From Bacillota bacterium (lineage in GTDB: Bacteria > Bacillota > Clostridia > Acetivibrionales > DTU013): DNA of 64,000 bases. Shown here in pieces: positions 9,160 to 16,996 of this stretch. The position numbers and the translations under genes are program-made. The stretch covers positions 1 to 64,000 of the forward strand of contig JAEYRB010000032.1 of assembly GCA_023409735.1 (NCBI GenBank), given 5' to 3'. Numbering within the stretch: the stretch's first letter is position 1; every line of letters starts with the position of its first letter. The notes under the pieces were generated by a model. It worked only from the letters and a program-made list of their open reading frames with translations. It was not told where the DNA came from and did no database searches.

Positions 9160-9500
9160 CAGTTATTGACATAAAGCCACGCCAAACGATGAATGGAAAG
9201 AATAACATTCAAGAATGGTTCGAAAACTACACAGGGTAGTCCCCCCTATCGGATTTTGAAATCGGGGGCTGAGAGACTGTAAGACAATGGGTGGATGTAG
9301 CTGCAAATAAATGCATGAATGGCTGCAGGCTGTTTGTACTGTTGAAACTCAAATGCGGTATCAGGAACCAAATCCAGGATGCATGGGCGAGTAGCAAGCT
9401 ATGCTTGCGACCAGCCCTGCGGCACGATGGCGCAGGCGCTGGACGATAGCCAGGGATGGCGGTTGTCCTGCGCCCGCATTGGAGTGATACTATACATTAC
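9160..9500. other. GC-rich non-coding segment, origin unknown
   Basis: Between the broken hydrolase and the small gene at 9537 lies a stretch with no convincing gene. Its second half (about 9378-9480) is clearly richer in G and C than its surroundings and holds several inverted repeats, for example GCAAGC/GCTTGC near 9394-9408 and a C-run pairing with a G-run at about 9240-9268. It may be the remnant of a mobile element or a structured RNA. I recognise neither. Confidence 0.35.
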
Positions 9501-9536
9501 AGCCCTGCTTTCCATAAGCGCTAAAATATCATTTTC

Positions 9537-9807
9537 TCAGCTGCAAAGTCTGCATGTCCCAAATGATACGCAGGACCTTAATAATTCACAGATACTGTTA
9601 TACTCACTTTTTGTTATTCTATATTTATCAAGCACCTGTTGAGTAGGAGATACGGGCACAAACACCATATTACCGCATATATTGGGCCTTAATCGATCCG
9701 GAGAGGTGTCTGTTTTTTTACCAAAATCCTTGTAGGTAGCCTTGATTCCATTTATAACAAAATTCTTTGTTTCACATATAGAGCTATAAACATCTAATTC
9801 CAGTTTC
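9537..9807 (-). CDS. Small conserved-looking protein of unknown function
   Basis: An open frame of 90 codons with a GTG start (codon 9807-9809) and an RBS (GGGAG) 11 bases before it. The product is soluble, without signal or membrane segments; segments such as ITKSEYNSICELLRSC look like a genuine globular protein, and it ends in a Cys-rich FGTCRLCS. No family is recognised. A Rex-like operator overlapping a TTGACA box lies 46-63 bases upstream, so it may be under redox control like the hydrogenase genes. Confidence 0.55.
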
Positions 9808-9854
9808 ACAACTCATCACTCCCTTATTGTAATCCAATTAGCCACAAATAAACT

Positions 9855-9872
9855 TCGTTAATTATTTGTCAA
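9855..9872 (-). promoter_or_regulatory. Rex-like operator before the small gene
   Basis: TCGTTAATTATTTGTCAA fits the Rex consensus TTGTTAA-N4-TTAACAA at 11 of 14 fixed positions. Its right half read on the minus strand is a TTGACA -35 box, the same arrangement as at the HydS promoter. The gene starting at 9809 lies downstream. Confidence 0.5.
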
Positions 9873-9987
9873 TGCGATTTTAACGCATATATAGAAACGC
9901 GACAATAAGATTTTTTTACCCTGCTGTTGTACTTTAGCCGAGATTTAATTATTAGATATGGTTTTATACCACAATGATGATTCCAGA

Positions 9988-10058
9988 ATAAAAGCCTCGA
10001 CGGTATCAACCCCCCCCTCACCTTTTTGCTGTAGACCGGAGGTACTAAGCCATAAAAA
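9988..10058 (-). repeat. Post-terminator two-hairpin element, copy 1
   Basis: First of seven full copies. On the plus strand it reads AAAGCCTCGACGG, a pyrimidine run, CCTTTTTGCTGTAGACC and CCATAAAAAAA. Read in the direction of the upstream gene (minus) it comes directly after the terminator of the TnpB-like gene. This copy is divergent in the GACC/GGTC stem. Confidence 0.65.
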
Positions 10059-10060
10059 AA

Positions 10061-10095
10061 TACCCCACAAGAAACCTTTGTTTCACTGCGGGGTA
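10061..10095 (-). terminator. Terminator of the HydS-phosphatase-TnpB unit
   Basis: TACCCC/GGGGTA with an inner GAAAC/GTTTC stem, followed on the minus strand by a run of seven T. It lies about 105 bp after the stop codon of the TnpB-like gene. Confidence 0.85.
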
Positions 10096-10199
10096 CTTCC
10101 TAGATAGCTGCTCTTTCACGCTGTAAAACAAATTGTCAGCGTCTTACTCAGTAAGATTAACTCAAAATGAGAAAATGGTGCGGCAGCAAAAGCACAAAG
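10096..10199 (-). ncRNA. Candidate guide (omega) RNA region 3' of the TnpB-like gene
   Basis: The 104 bases between the TnpB-like stop codon and the terminator hold two small hairpins on the minus strand: CTTAC-N3-GTAAG (10143-10155) and CGCTG-N13-CAGCG (10119-10141). In TnpB and TldR loci the guide RNA scaffold overlaps or follows the 3' end of the gene and the guide lies at its far end. Position and folding fit that, but no guide target was identified and the assignment is inference. Confidence 0.35.
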
Positions 10200-11774
10200 C
10201 TACTGAGAGAATTCTAATATATCAATAAAATCTTCTGAGCTCTCTAGTTTTTTTATCAAGCTGATTCTTGCGGAGTAACTGATATCTGACGATCTGTATA
10301 CATTATCATCACCCTTGATTATTTCTTCAAGGTCATCCCTGAGATTCTCCAAATGATTCTCATTGTTGCAGCTAATACAGTTCAATCCCAGGATTGCATT
10401 CGTAAATAAAATTCCATTATCCACCTTAGTAATACCAATTTTTATTTTGGAGTTATTATAGTTAATGAGCCTTCTGGCCAGATTAAGGCTGGCAAGAGCG
10501 TCAATATCCATTGTTGTACCACAATTGATGCATATAAAATGGTACATGCCAAACCTGTTCTTTTTAGATTTCAGCCCACAAACCGGACATGTAGAGGAAT
10601 TACCTGCAGGGCTTACCTTAACTGGCCTTGGTAAGCATGCCCAGTTAAGCTTGTATTCCAACAATCTGCTAAAACAGTTGTATTCCCGCTGGTTTAATTC
10701 GGGGTAGTAACATTCCCCTTCCATATTGCGCCATGCAAGCCGGTCATCCTTTCCGGAAAAATTTAATAGTACTATCTGTGCCTTATATCGCTCAGCAATA
10801 TCTCTGATAATATTAGCAACACTATGAAGTTCATTCAGCTTAACTCCTCCGGAAGCTTTAGAACCGGTTACAGCTCCTGCCATACCAAAGTCCAGTATTT
10901 GTCCTTCCTGATTTACAATAGTATAGCTTAGCTTACTTTTAAGACCCCTTGAAACGCCCATGAATGCTTTAGTCTCGATTATTTCTGATTTTCCCATTTC
11001 TATGGAAACTGCAAGATAGTATTCATCATTTTTCTTAAAAAGCCTTGCAGTTCTAAAGCATTCAGGATTAGCTGCAGCCTCCTTTAAAATTTTCTCCTGC
11101 CATTTCCCAAAAGATAAAGGCAAAATTATAAATGTTTCCTTTTTTCCTGTTCGCTCTTGTATCCCACCGTTTTTATAAATAAATTCCAGCTTCTCATTAT
11201 TGCCTGAGCTGCTGCAGGCAACTCTTGCATTAGTTCGGTTTAATAAATAAAGCTTAACATAAAGCCTGTCTTTCACCCTGTCATAAAGCAGACAATAGCT
11301 TCTTTTTATATCATATCTGCAAAAGTAAATTGGATAGAACTTGTTCTTGAACTTATATCTAGAGCTATTATACTGTGGGTATAGATCACTGATTCCATCC
11401 TCATCAAAACAAACCTGTGCAGCATCTGAAAATGATTTTTGTTCGTCATCACTTTCCCCAACTCTGCTTACGGAGTTTCTAAGATAATTAGCTGTTATAT
11501 TACCAAAATCAACCTTCAGCGAATCCTTAAAGGGCTGTACACCAAACTTATTCAATTCACAGCTCATGTCACTATCGATCCACTTTGACAATGTTAACGC
11601 ACTATATTTTTTACCTGTTTGTTTTAACTCTCTGCTTATTTCAGTCAGTTTTGGGTATACCTGGCCCAGCAAGCATCGAAGGGCTTCATTGTAATTAAAC
11701 AACGCCTCATCAATGATCCTTTGTTTAGCTTTACTAGGCTTATGCAGTTTTAAAACAATCGTCTTCAATCCCAT
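10200..11774 (-). CDS. TnpB-family protein, predicted nuclease-dead (TldR-like)
   Basis: A 524-residue homologue of transposon TnpB/Cas12-type proteins. The N-terminus (KTIVLKLHKPSKAKQRIIDEALFNYNEAL) matches the wedge domain. RuvC-I is GVSRG (273-277) where active members have G-I-D-x-G, so Ser275 replaces the catalytic Asp. RuvC-II is VLLNFSG (335-341), Asn338 replacing the Glu. The zinc ribbon CPVC/CINC (396-418) and a RuvC-III Asp (425) remain. A tail of about 85 residues after RuvC-III is unusual. There is no tnpA and no recognisable element ends. The gene starts 26 bp after the phosphatase gene and so appears to be the last gene of the HydS unit. It may bind RNA and target DNA without cutting, acting as a repressor; that function is inferred. 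Confidence 0.75.
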   Translation of the reverse strand: MGLKTIVLKLHKPSKAKQRIIDEALFNYNEALRCLLGQVYPKLTEISRELKQTGKKYSALTLSKWIDSDMSCELNKFGVQPFKDSLKVDFGNITANYLRNSVSRVGESDDEQKSFSDAAQVCFDEDGISDLYPQYNSSRYKFKNKFYPIYFCRYDIKRSYCLLYDRVKDRLYVKLYLLNRTNARVACSSSGNNEKLEFIYKNGGIQERTGKKETFIILPLSFGKWQEKILKEAAANPECFRTARLFKKNDEYYLAVSIEMGKSEIIETKAFMGVSRGLKSKLSYTIVNQEGQILDFGMAGAVTGSKASGGVKLNELHSVANIIRDIAERYKAQIVLLNFSGKDDRLAWRNMEGECYYPELNQREYNCFSRLLEYKLNWACLPRPVKVSPAGNSSTCPVCGLKSKKNRFGMYHFICINCGTTMDIDALASLNLARRLINYNNSKIKIGITKVDNGILFTNAILGLNCISCNNENHLENLRDDLEEIIKGDDNVYRSSDISYSARISLIKKLESSEDFIDILEFSQ

Positions 11775-11799
11775 CTGCTAGCATCCCCCAATACAAGGG

Positions 11800-12972
11800 T
11801 TAATGGTATTCCAAGCTCACCTTTTTACCCATTTTTTTGAGATAAATTATGATCTCTTCAACTATCTTAAGCTTAAGACTAAGATTCATCGGGAATTCAG
11901 GATTCTGATGAGCAGGATTTATTGCACGTCCCACAATGAAATGTATGTTTGTACTTTCTTCAAGTAGTATGCTTGCTAGCCTGGATGCGCCATCCTTCTT
12001 ATTTAGGTTCAGGAAGTCTTGCATGGTACTTTCTGATGACTCGCAACTTTTTATGTACTCCAGTGTTTTCCTTAATGTAAGAACTCCCTCTGTTGCCAGA
12101 TATCCTCCTTCAATCTCTGCTGTTGGAGGTATACTGGGGCTGAAATAATCAAAGCTTGTGTTAATTTCCCTTCCCAGCTCTCTTGCAACGATTTGAGAGG
12201 TCGTGCCTCCACAGACCACTTTCTTGCCTTCCAGAACAGAAAATGATGATACTATAGTATGATCCTGACTCGGATCACTGGGCGGTCCTACCATAATGGC
12301 TAATTTCTTTGGTTTTTTTATCGCAATAGTAACAACTGTAGTATCATCCCCGGGCTTTTCGGCATATAAGTTGTTACAAACCGAAAGCAGCAGCTTTGTC
12401 AGTGCTTTTGCGGAAATATCTGTTTTGTATATCCTCTGAATATATTCAGAAACATTTGACCATTGCCATCCCAAATTCATCGTTTGCCCGATCCCCGCAT
12501 GAATTACTCCATCACTCACCAAAATAAAAGCATCCTCCGGGCTGACTGTAAATCTGCTTTCCTTTATTGTCTTTCCGCTTAGTATTCTTTCATTTGTTTC
12601 AACAAATAGAGGCTTCCCTTTTCTCAGTCTGAATACTGACGGATTATCAAACTCTACAAGGTATCCCTCTCCTGAGTTGAATATTTGCAGGATAGAAAAG
12701 GTTGAGTACGCAATTCCCCTTTCCCGGCAAACCGGCAGCGTATTTGCAATCGTCTCAACCGCTTCATCAATACTTGATCCATTTGACATGATTGTTCCGA
12801 TAATTTTTGATGTCAGAGTTGCCAGTATATTAGCCTTAACACCGCTTCCAAGTCCATCCGCAAGCACCACTACCAATGAATTTGCATCTCTTATTACTTC
12901 TACCTTGTCGCCGCAAATCTCTTCACCATACTTGTTTAAGCTTTCAAAGCTCGCGTCTATATGAAACGTCAT
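11800..12972 (-). CDS. SpoIIE/PP2C-type serine phosphatase of the hydrogen-sensing unit
   Basis: A 390-residue protein. Residues 1-225 are a PP2C-like phosphatase with the metal-binding motifs VVVLADGLGSG, AFILVSDGVIHAG and EKPGDDTTVVTI. The C-terminal 165 residues (starting near KKLAIMVGPPSDPSQ, with KVVCGGTTSQIVARELG) form a domain seen in phosphatases of this context. It overlaps the HydS gene by 4 bases (ATGA). Group C sensory [FeFe] hydrogenases are known to be encoded next to such phosphatases, suggesting a relay from hydrogen or redox sensing to protein dephosphorylation. The target protein is not known. Confidence 0.85.
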   Translation of the reverse strand: MTFHIDASFESLNKYGEEICGDKVEVIRDANSLVVVLADGLGSGVKANILATLTSKIIGTIMSNGSSIDEAVETIANTLPVCRERGIAYSTFSILQIFNSGEGYLVEFDNPSVFRLRKGKPLFVETNERILSGKTIKESRFTVSPEDAFILVSDGVIHAGIGQTMNLGWQWSNVSEYIQRIYKTDISAKALTKLLLSVCNNLYAEKPGDDTTVVTIAIKKPKKLAIMVGPPSDPSQDHTIVSSFSVLEGKKVVCGGTTSQIVARELGREINTSFDYFSPSIPPTAEIEGGYLATEGVLTLRKTLEYIKSCESSESTMQDFLNLNKKDGASRLASILLEESTNIHFIVGRAINPAHQNPEFPMNLSLKLKIVEEIIIYLKKMGKKVSLEYH

Positions 12973-14684
12973 TTATTATCACCCATTTCTGACATAATTG
13001 ACTTTTTGAGCTTTGTCAATGCCATCTTTGTCTCGGCAGTCGTCTCTCCCAGCAGGCTTGCTATCTCCTGTGCCACCCTCATTTGTTTCTCTATTACATT
13101 TTGTGCGAGCTCAACATTTTCTTCCCGGATATGATGCAGCTTCCTCATTTGGTTTTCTTCCTCAGTAATATCCTTTATAACGACTACGACGATATTCTGC
13201 TCCGGAACATAAATTATCGACTGCTTTACTGTTATATCATACTTTTCATAATAGTATTTCTTGTCATAAATATCCTCACCGCTGTCAATGACAATCTGGA
13301 AATCTGCAGAAGGAAGAACATCAAAAATACTCTGCCCTACAAGTCCTGCTTCATTTAGTCCAAACGTCTTTTGTGCTGCATAATTTGCCTCCTGTATACA
13401 TAACTTTGAATTCAGTGCAAAAATAGCATTTGGTGTTGTATTTATTATTAGATTGGACATGGATTCTGCTCTTTCGCGCATAAATGGCAGGCACATGTGA
13501 AGCTGCGCTCTGTTATTGTAAACGGCAACTGCCTTATCTCTGCAGTTAGAATACCCACATGCACCACAGTTCAGTTCCTTGCTGGGAGTAAATTTACCTA
13601 TGCTGTTTAATATATCCTGTATAGCAGACTCAGGCGGAATCACGTTTTCCTTTGAGAGGTTAAAAAATCTTTTTTCCAAATCCACCTTTACATCACAGGT
13701 CTTAAGCATCTGTTCTTTCTTAAGTCCGCGTCTAAAATAATTGATCAACCGGCTTCTGGCCTCAAGAAAACCTCCATTTATATGTTTCATGCAGGGTCCG
13801 CCAATACATCCTCCCGAGCAGCTGTTCATCTCTATAAAATAGTTTTTCAGTTCTCCATTTTTAAGAGAATCAAGAATTTTCATACATCTTTCCACACCAT
13901 CTATACTTATACTTTGATAGTTCTTATTTTTATTTTTAAGGGTTTTAATGATTCCTCCGGGGACTGGGTATATTCTTGACTTAAGCTCTTTTTCACCCTT
14001 TATCTCCTCAGCTAGCTCCATGCCGGTGATGCCTTCATCAGTCAGCCATTTATCTAATTCTTCAAAGGTTATAGCTGCATCTATGATACCGCTGTTCTGC
14101 AGATCATTACATTCATCCTTTTTTGAAATACATGGGCCAATAAAAACTACTCTTATTCGTGAACCATAAGTTGCGCGCAGCATTTTCCCATGGGCGATCA
14201 TGGGTGATACTACAGGAGCAAGCTGATCCACAAGCTCAGGATAATACTTCTGTACAAGAAGCGCTATTGAAGGGCAGGCAGTTGTAATTATATTCTTCAT
14301 TTTCTTTTCATTTATTAATATGTCATACTCCTCGGAAACCTTTGCAGCACCTGTTGCTGTCTCCTCCACATAGGTAAAGCCGAGCTTTTTTAAAGCCGCA
14401 TACAACCATCTTTCATCTACATTATCAAATGCGGAGATAAATGAAGGGGCAAGACTTACATATACCTTTTCCTTTTTATTAATGAACCCTTTAACCACAT
14501 CTATATCGCTTTTTACAATCTTAGCATTCTGAGGGCAAGCCGTAAGGCAATTGCCGCAAAGCATGCAATCCTCATCTACAATTCTTGCCTGATCATTTAC
14601 GAAAGCGATTGCCTTTACGGGACAGCTTCTAATACATTTATAACAGTTTTTGCAGTTTGCTTCTTTAAATCGAATAATGCTCAT
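12969..14684 (-). CDS. Sensory [FeFe] hydrogenase-like protein with PAS domain (HydS type)
   Basis: 571 residues. Two 4Fe-4S motifs (CKNCYKCIRSCP, CMLCGNCLTACP) precede an H-cluster domain (about 70-340) with variant motifs TACPS, GPCISKKDE and EMNSCSGGCIGGPC. Catalytic enzymes have TSCCP, MPCxxKxxE and GCxGGGGQP instead. A further Fe-S domain (LNCGACGYSNC, about 365-410) and a PAS domain (about 420-520) follow, ending in a helical segment. This architecture is that of group C hydrogenases, proposed as H2 sensors rather than bulk catalysts. A Rex-controlled promoter lies upstream, and phosphatase and TnpB-like genes follow. Confidence 0.88.
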   Translation of the reverse strand: MSIIRFKEANCKNCYKCIRSCPVKAIAFVNDQARIVDEDCMLCGNCLTACPQNAKIVKSDIDVVKGFINKKEKVYVSLAPSFISAFDNVDERWLYAALKKLGFTYVEETATGAAKVSEEYDILINEKKMKNIITTACPSIALLVQKYYPELVDQLAPVVSPMIAHGKMLRATYGSRIRVVFIGPCISKKDECNDLQNSGIIDAAITFEELDKWLTDEGITGMELAEEIKGEKELKSRIYPVPGGIIKTLKNKNKNYQSISIDGVERCMKILDSLKNGELKNYFIEMNSCSGGCIGGPCMKHINGGFLEARSRLINYFRRGLKKEQMLKTCDVKVDLEKRFFNLSKENVIPPESAIQDILNSIGKFTPSKELNCGACGYSNCRDKAVAVYNNRAQLHMCLPFMRERAESMSNLIINTTPNAIFALNSKLCIQEANYAAQKTFGLNEAGLVGQSIFDVLPSADFQIVIDSGEDIYDKKYYYEKYDITVKQSIIYVPEQNIVVVVIKDITEEENQMRKLHHIREENVELAQNVIEKQMRVAQEIASLLGETTAETKMALTKLKKSIMSEMGDNK

Positions 14685-14721
14685 ATCATAACCTTCTCAA
14701 TATATATTCTGCAAATTTCAC

Positions 14722-14937
14722 CTATGCATTGTTTATGTTTAGCTCATCAACAAATTCATACTCACCTATTACATAAATGTCCTTTGTACATCATCTCAGG
14801 TAAAATGACGCTTTAAGCTGAACTTGATCCTCTAGCCCATTCTTTCTTATAAGTTCCTGGAATATCTGTATGATCGTATAAAAATCTTTTAAATGACATG
14901 AACTGCCAACACATACACTAACCCCTATCATTTTCAT
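14722..14937 (-). pseudogene. Broken second copy of the 2Fe-2S thioredoxin-like protein, with in-frame TGA
   Basis: An ATG at 14937 opens a 72-codon frame whose first half (IGVSVCVGSSCHLKDFYTII) closely matches the 88-residue protein just upstream (IYVCVGSACHLKGSYNII). At codon 49 (14791-14793) there is a TGA, after which the homology resumes (CTKDIYVIGEYEF) to a TAG. The third cluster cysteine is replaced by Tyr (KASFYL against KAALCL). The TGA aligns with a Lys, not a Cys, so selenocysteine is unlikely and decay after duplication is the better reading. Confidence 0.7.
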
Positions 14938-14956
14938 ACCTTATAGCGTCTTTTAA

Positions 14957-14974
14957 TTGTTAATTAATTAACAA
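14957..14974. promoter_or_regulatory. Rex operator, perfect match, upstream of HydS unit
   Basis: TTGTTAATTAATTAACAA is an exact Rex consensus (TTGTTAA-N4-TTAACAA) and the core of a perfect 30-bp palindrome at 14951-14980. It lies just downstream of the -10 box at 14980-14985, where bound Rex would block transcription when the NADH/NAD ratio is low. Confidence 0.85.
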
Positions 14975-14979
14975 TTAAA

Positions 14980-15008
14980 AGTATACATCATTGTTAATTT
15001 TTTGTCAA
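14980..15008 (-). promoter_or_regulatory. Sigma-A promoter of the HydS unit overlapping a second Rex-like site
   Basis: On the minus strand TTGACA (15008-15003) is followed after 17 bases by TATACT (14985-14980). The sequence 14991-15008, TTGTTAATTTTTTGTCAA, is a second Rex-like site (12 of 14 fixed positions) covering the -35 region. Together with the perfect site at 14957 this gives two operators around one promoter. Confidence 0.8.
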
Positions 15009-15036
15009 TAATAGTGCAACCTTTGCGATTGTAACT

Positions 15037-15303
15037 TTATGAATCCAGATCCAATTTTTCTATTACCGATTTTTCAAAAAATTCCTCGATATTATCTTCT
15101 GAAACAGATACTACGTCGCCCTCGTCGACTCTGACAGATACTGCTTCAGTACACTTTCCCAGGCATAATGCCGCTTTTAAGACTACTCTTTCACCTAACT
15201 GCCTTTTTTCAATCATCTGCTGAAGCCGATTGATAATATTGTAGGAGCCCTTCAGGTGACAGGCACTTCCTACACAAACATAAATACTCAACAGCTTAAC
15301 CAT
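15037..15303 (-). CDS. 2Fe-2S thioredoxin-like (NuoE C-terminal type) small protein
   Basis: An 88-residue protein with the thioredoxin-like ferredoxin pattern C-x4-C (YVCVGSACHLKG) and C-x3-C (ALCLGKCTEA), the [2Fe-2S] ligand set of NuoE-type subunits. It probably passes electrons within or near the hydrogenase complex. It is the last gene of the hydABC series, 8 bp after the hydrogenase gene, and has a decayed paralogue just downstream. The start codon is GTG (VKLLSIYVC) or an equivalent at 15303. No homologue-specific function can be given. Confidence 0.8.
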   Translation of the reverse strand: MVKLLSIYVCVGSACHLKGSYNIINRLQQMIEKRQLGERVVLKAALCLGKCTEAVSVRVDEGDVVSVSEDNIEEFFEKSVIEKLDLDS

Positions 15304-15311
15304 CCCCCTAA

Positions 15312-16994
15312 CTATTTATTCCTATGTAGAATATCATGGTTTCTACTCAAAATGCCATTATACAGCGCAACAATTGCAGGATTTTCTTCAGACCTTTTTA
15401 TAGCTGACGTGCTATCAGCATGATAAATTCCCTTCGTCCTGTTAACTATATCGTTTAATGACTGTGGTATCGGCTGTCCTCCACCTCCTGTACATCCTCC
15501 AGGACAGGCCATTACTTCAACAAAATCATATGCATTCTCTCCCTTAATGATAGACTTTATGAGCTTATCCACATTTTTCAATCCATGAACTACGGCTATT
15601 CTGACCTTTTTGCCATTTACATCCGCTTCAGCCTCTTTAACGCCCAGCATACCTCTTACACCAACAAAAGCAAGGTTTTTAAGCGTCAAAGAAGATTTAT
15701 CTGAAATGCAATGTCTGAGCACGGCCTCAGCTACGCCTCCGCTCACTCCGAAAATCACCCCTGCCCCGCTGGCAAGACCAAACGGCATATCAAGTGCCTC
15801 GTCATCTATCTCACTAAAAGCAATGCCCAGCTCTTTGATCATCATTGCTAATTCCTGAGTAGTTATCACCATATCAACATCATATTCGCCATTTTTAGAG
15901 TTTTCAGGCCTAATAGCTTCATATTTTTTTGCTGTGCAAGGCATAATTGCTACTACAACATTTTTTCTTCCGTCAGAGTTTTTAATGGTCTTAAATTGTT
16001 CCTTTATTACTGCACCAAACATTTGCTGGGGTGAGCGACATGAGGATATATCTCCTGTAATTTGGGGATACTTCTGCTCAGCATATTTAAGCCATGCCGG
16101 ACAGCAAGAGGTAAACAAGGGCCATTTGCTTCCCGCCTCAAGATGTGATTTAAGTTCCTTACTTTCTTCAATTACAGTCAGGTCCGCAGCTAATGCCGTG
16201 TCATAAATCTGATCAAAGCCCATTTTTCTCAATGCAGCAACAATCTTACCAATTGTGACCTCTCCGGCTTTCAAACCAAATTCTTCACCTATAGAGACCC
16301 TGACAGCAGGAGCGATCTGAGCTATTACACGCATATTCTTGTTATGCAGCGCATCCCATACTCGATCCATATCCTTTTTTATCACCAGCGCTCCGGTAGG
16401 ACATACTGCCCTGCACTGCCCACAGTTTACACAATCAACCTTGTTCAAGGCTTTGTTGAAGGCGGTCGTCACCTGTATTTTTGAACCGCGATATGCAAAA
16501 CCCAAAACACCTACACCCTGGACTTCCTCGCACATTCTAACACAATCGCCGCACATAATACATTTGTTTGGATTTCTTACTATGGATACACTGCTATCAT
16601 CCACAGCCAATTCCCTTTTTTCATTTTCAAATCTTAATCTTTTCACTCCCAGGCGTATGGCAAGCTCCTGAAGCTTACATCTTCCATTCTTTTCACAGGT
16701 GGTACAGTCCCTGTCATGATTTGATAAAATAAGCTCAAGAATCATTTTTCTATGTTTTTTCAGCCTTGAAGTATTGGTGTATATTTCCATTCCATCTTTA
16801 GGAGGTGTAGAACAAGAAGCAATTGTTCCACCCCACTTGTCTTCCACCATACACATTCTGCAAGCTCCATATACACTTAGCTCTGAGTGGTAGCAAAATG
16901 TAGGCAGGTCAATGCCGCATTTTCTTACAACCTCAAGTAAATTTTTTTCATCACTAAATCTAACCTCTTGTCCATCTATTAACATACTACCCAT
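15312..16994 (-). CDS. hydA: NADH-dependent [FeFe] hydrogenase catalytic subunit
   Basis: A 560-residue enzyme. In order it has a 2Fe-2S domain (CYHSELSVYGACRMC), a His/Cys cluster site (HDRDCTTCEKNGRC), two 4Fe-4S motifs (CIMCGDCVRMC, CVNCGQCRAVC), and the H-cluster domain with all three catalytic signatures: FTSCCPAW, MPCTAKKYE and EVMACPGGCTGGGGQP. The ATG at 16994 has an ideal GGAGGT RBS; the longer frame to 17048 is not needed. With the NuoF- and NuoE-like genes upstream it forms a HydABC complex that makes H2 from NADH, probably together with reduced ferredoxin (electron confurcation). The complex is cytoplasmic. Confidence 0.93.
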   Translation of the reverse strand: MGSMLIDGQEVRFSDEKNLLEVVRKCGIDLPTFCYHSELSVYGACRMCMVEDKWGGTIASCSTPPKDGMEIYTNTSRLKKHRKMILELILSNHDRDCTTCEKNGRCKLQELAIRLGVKRLRFENEKRELAVDDSSVSIVRNPNKCIMCGDCVRMCEEVQGVGVLGFAYRGSKIQVTTAFNKALNKVDCVNCGQCRAVCPTGALVIKKDMDRVWDALHNKNMRVIAQIAPAVRVSIGEEFGLKAGEVTIGKIVAALRKMGFDQIYDTALAADLTVIEESKELKSHLEAGSKWPLFTSCCPAWLKYAEQKYPQITGDISSCRSPQQMFGAVIKEQFKTIKNSDGRKNVVVAIMPCTAKKYEAIRPENSKNGEYDVDMVITTQELAMMIKELGIAFSEIDDEALDMPFGLASGAGVIFGVSGGVAEAVLRHCISDKSSLTLKNLAFVGVRGMLGVKEAEADVNGKKVRIAVVHGLKNVDKLIKSIIKGENAYDFVEVMACPGGCTGGGGQPIPQSLNDIVNRTKGIYHADSTSAIKRSEENPAIVALYNGILSRNHDILHRNK

Positions 16995-16996
16995 AA

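Noticed and set aside
9160..9500. Group II intron remnant
   Set aside because: No domain V-like hairpin and no reverse transcriptase fragment could be recognised.
10200..11774. TnpB-like gene as part of an intact IS605/IS607 element
   Set aside because: No tnpA, no recognisable left or right end hairpins, operonic spacing to the phosphatase, and degenerate catalytic motifs.
10200..11774. TnpB-like gene as a type V CRISPR effector
   Set aside because: No repeat-spacer array or cas1/cas2 is found anywhere in the window.
14722..14937. Selenocysteine read-through at the TGA
   Set aside because: The TGA aligns with a lysine in the intact paralogue and another cluster ligand is lost, pointing to decay.
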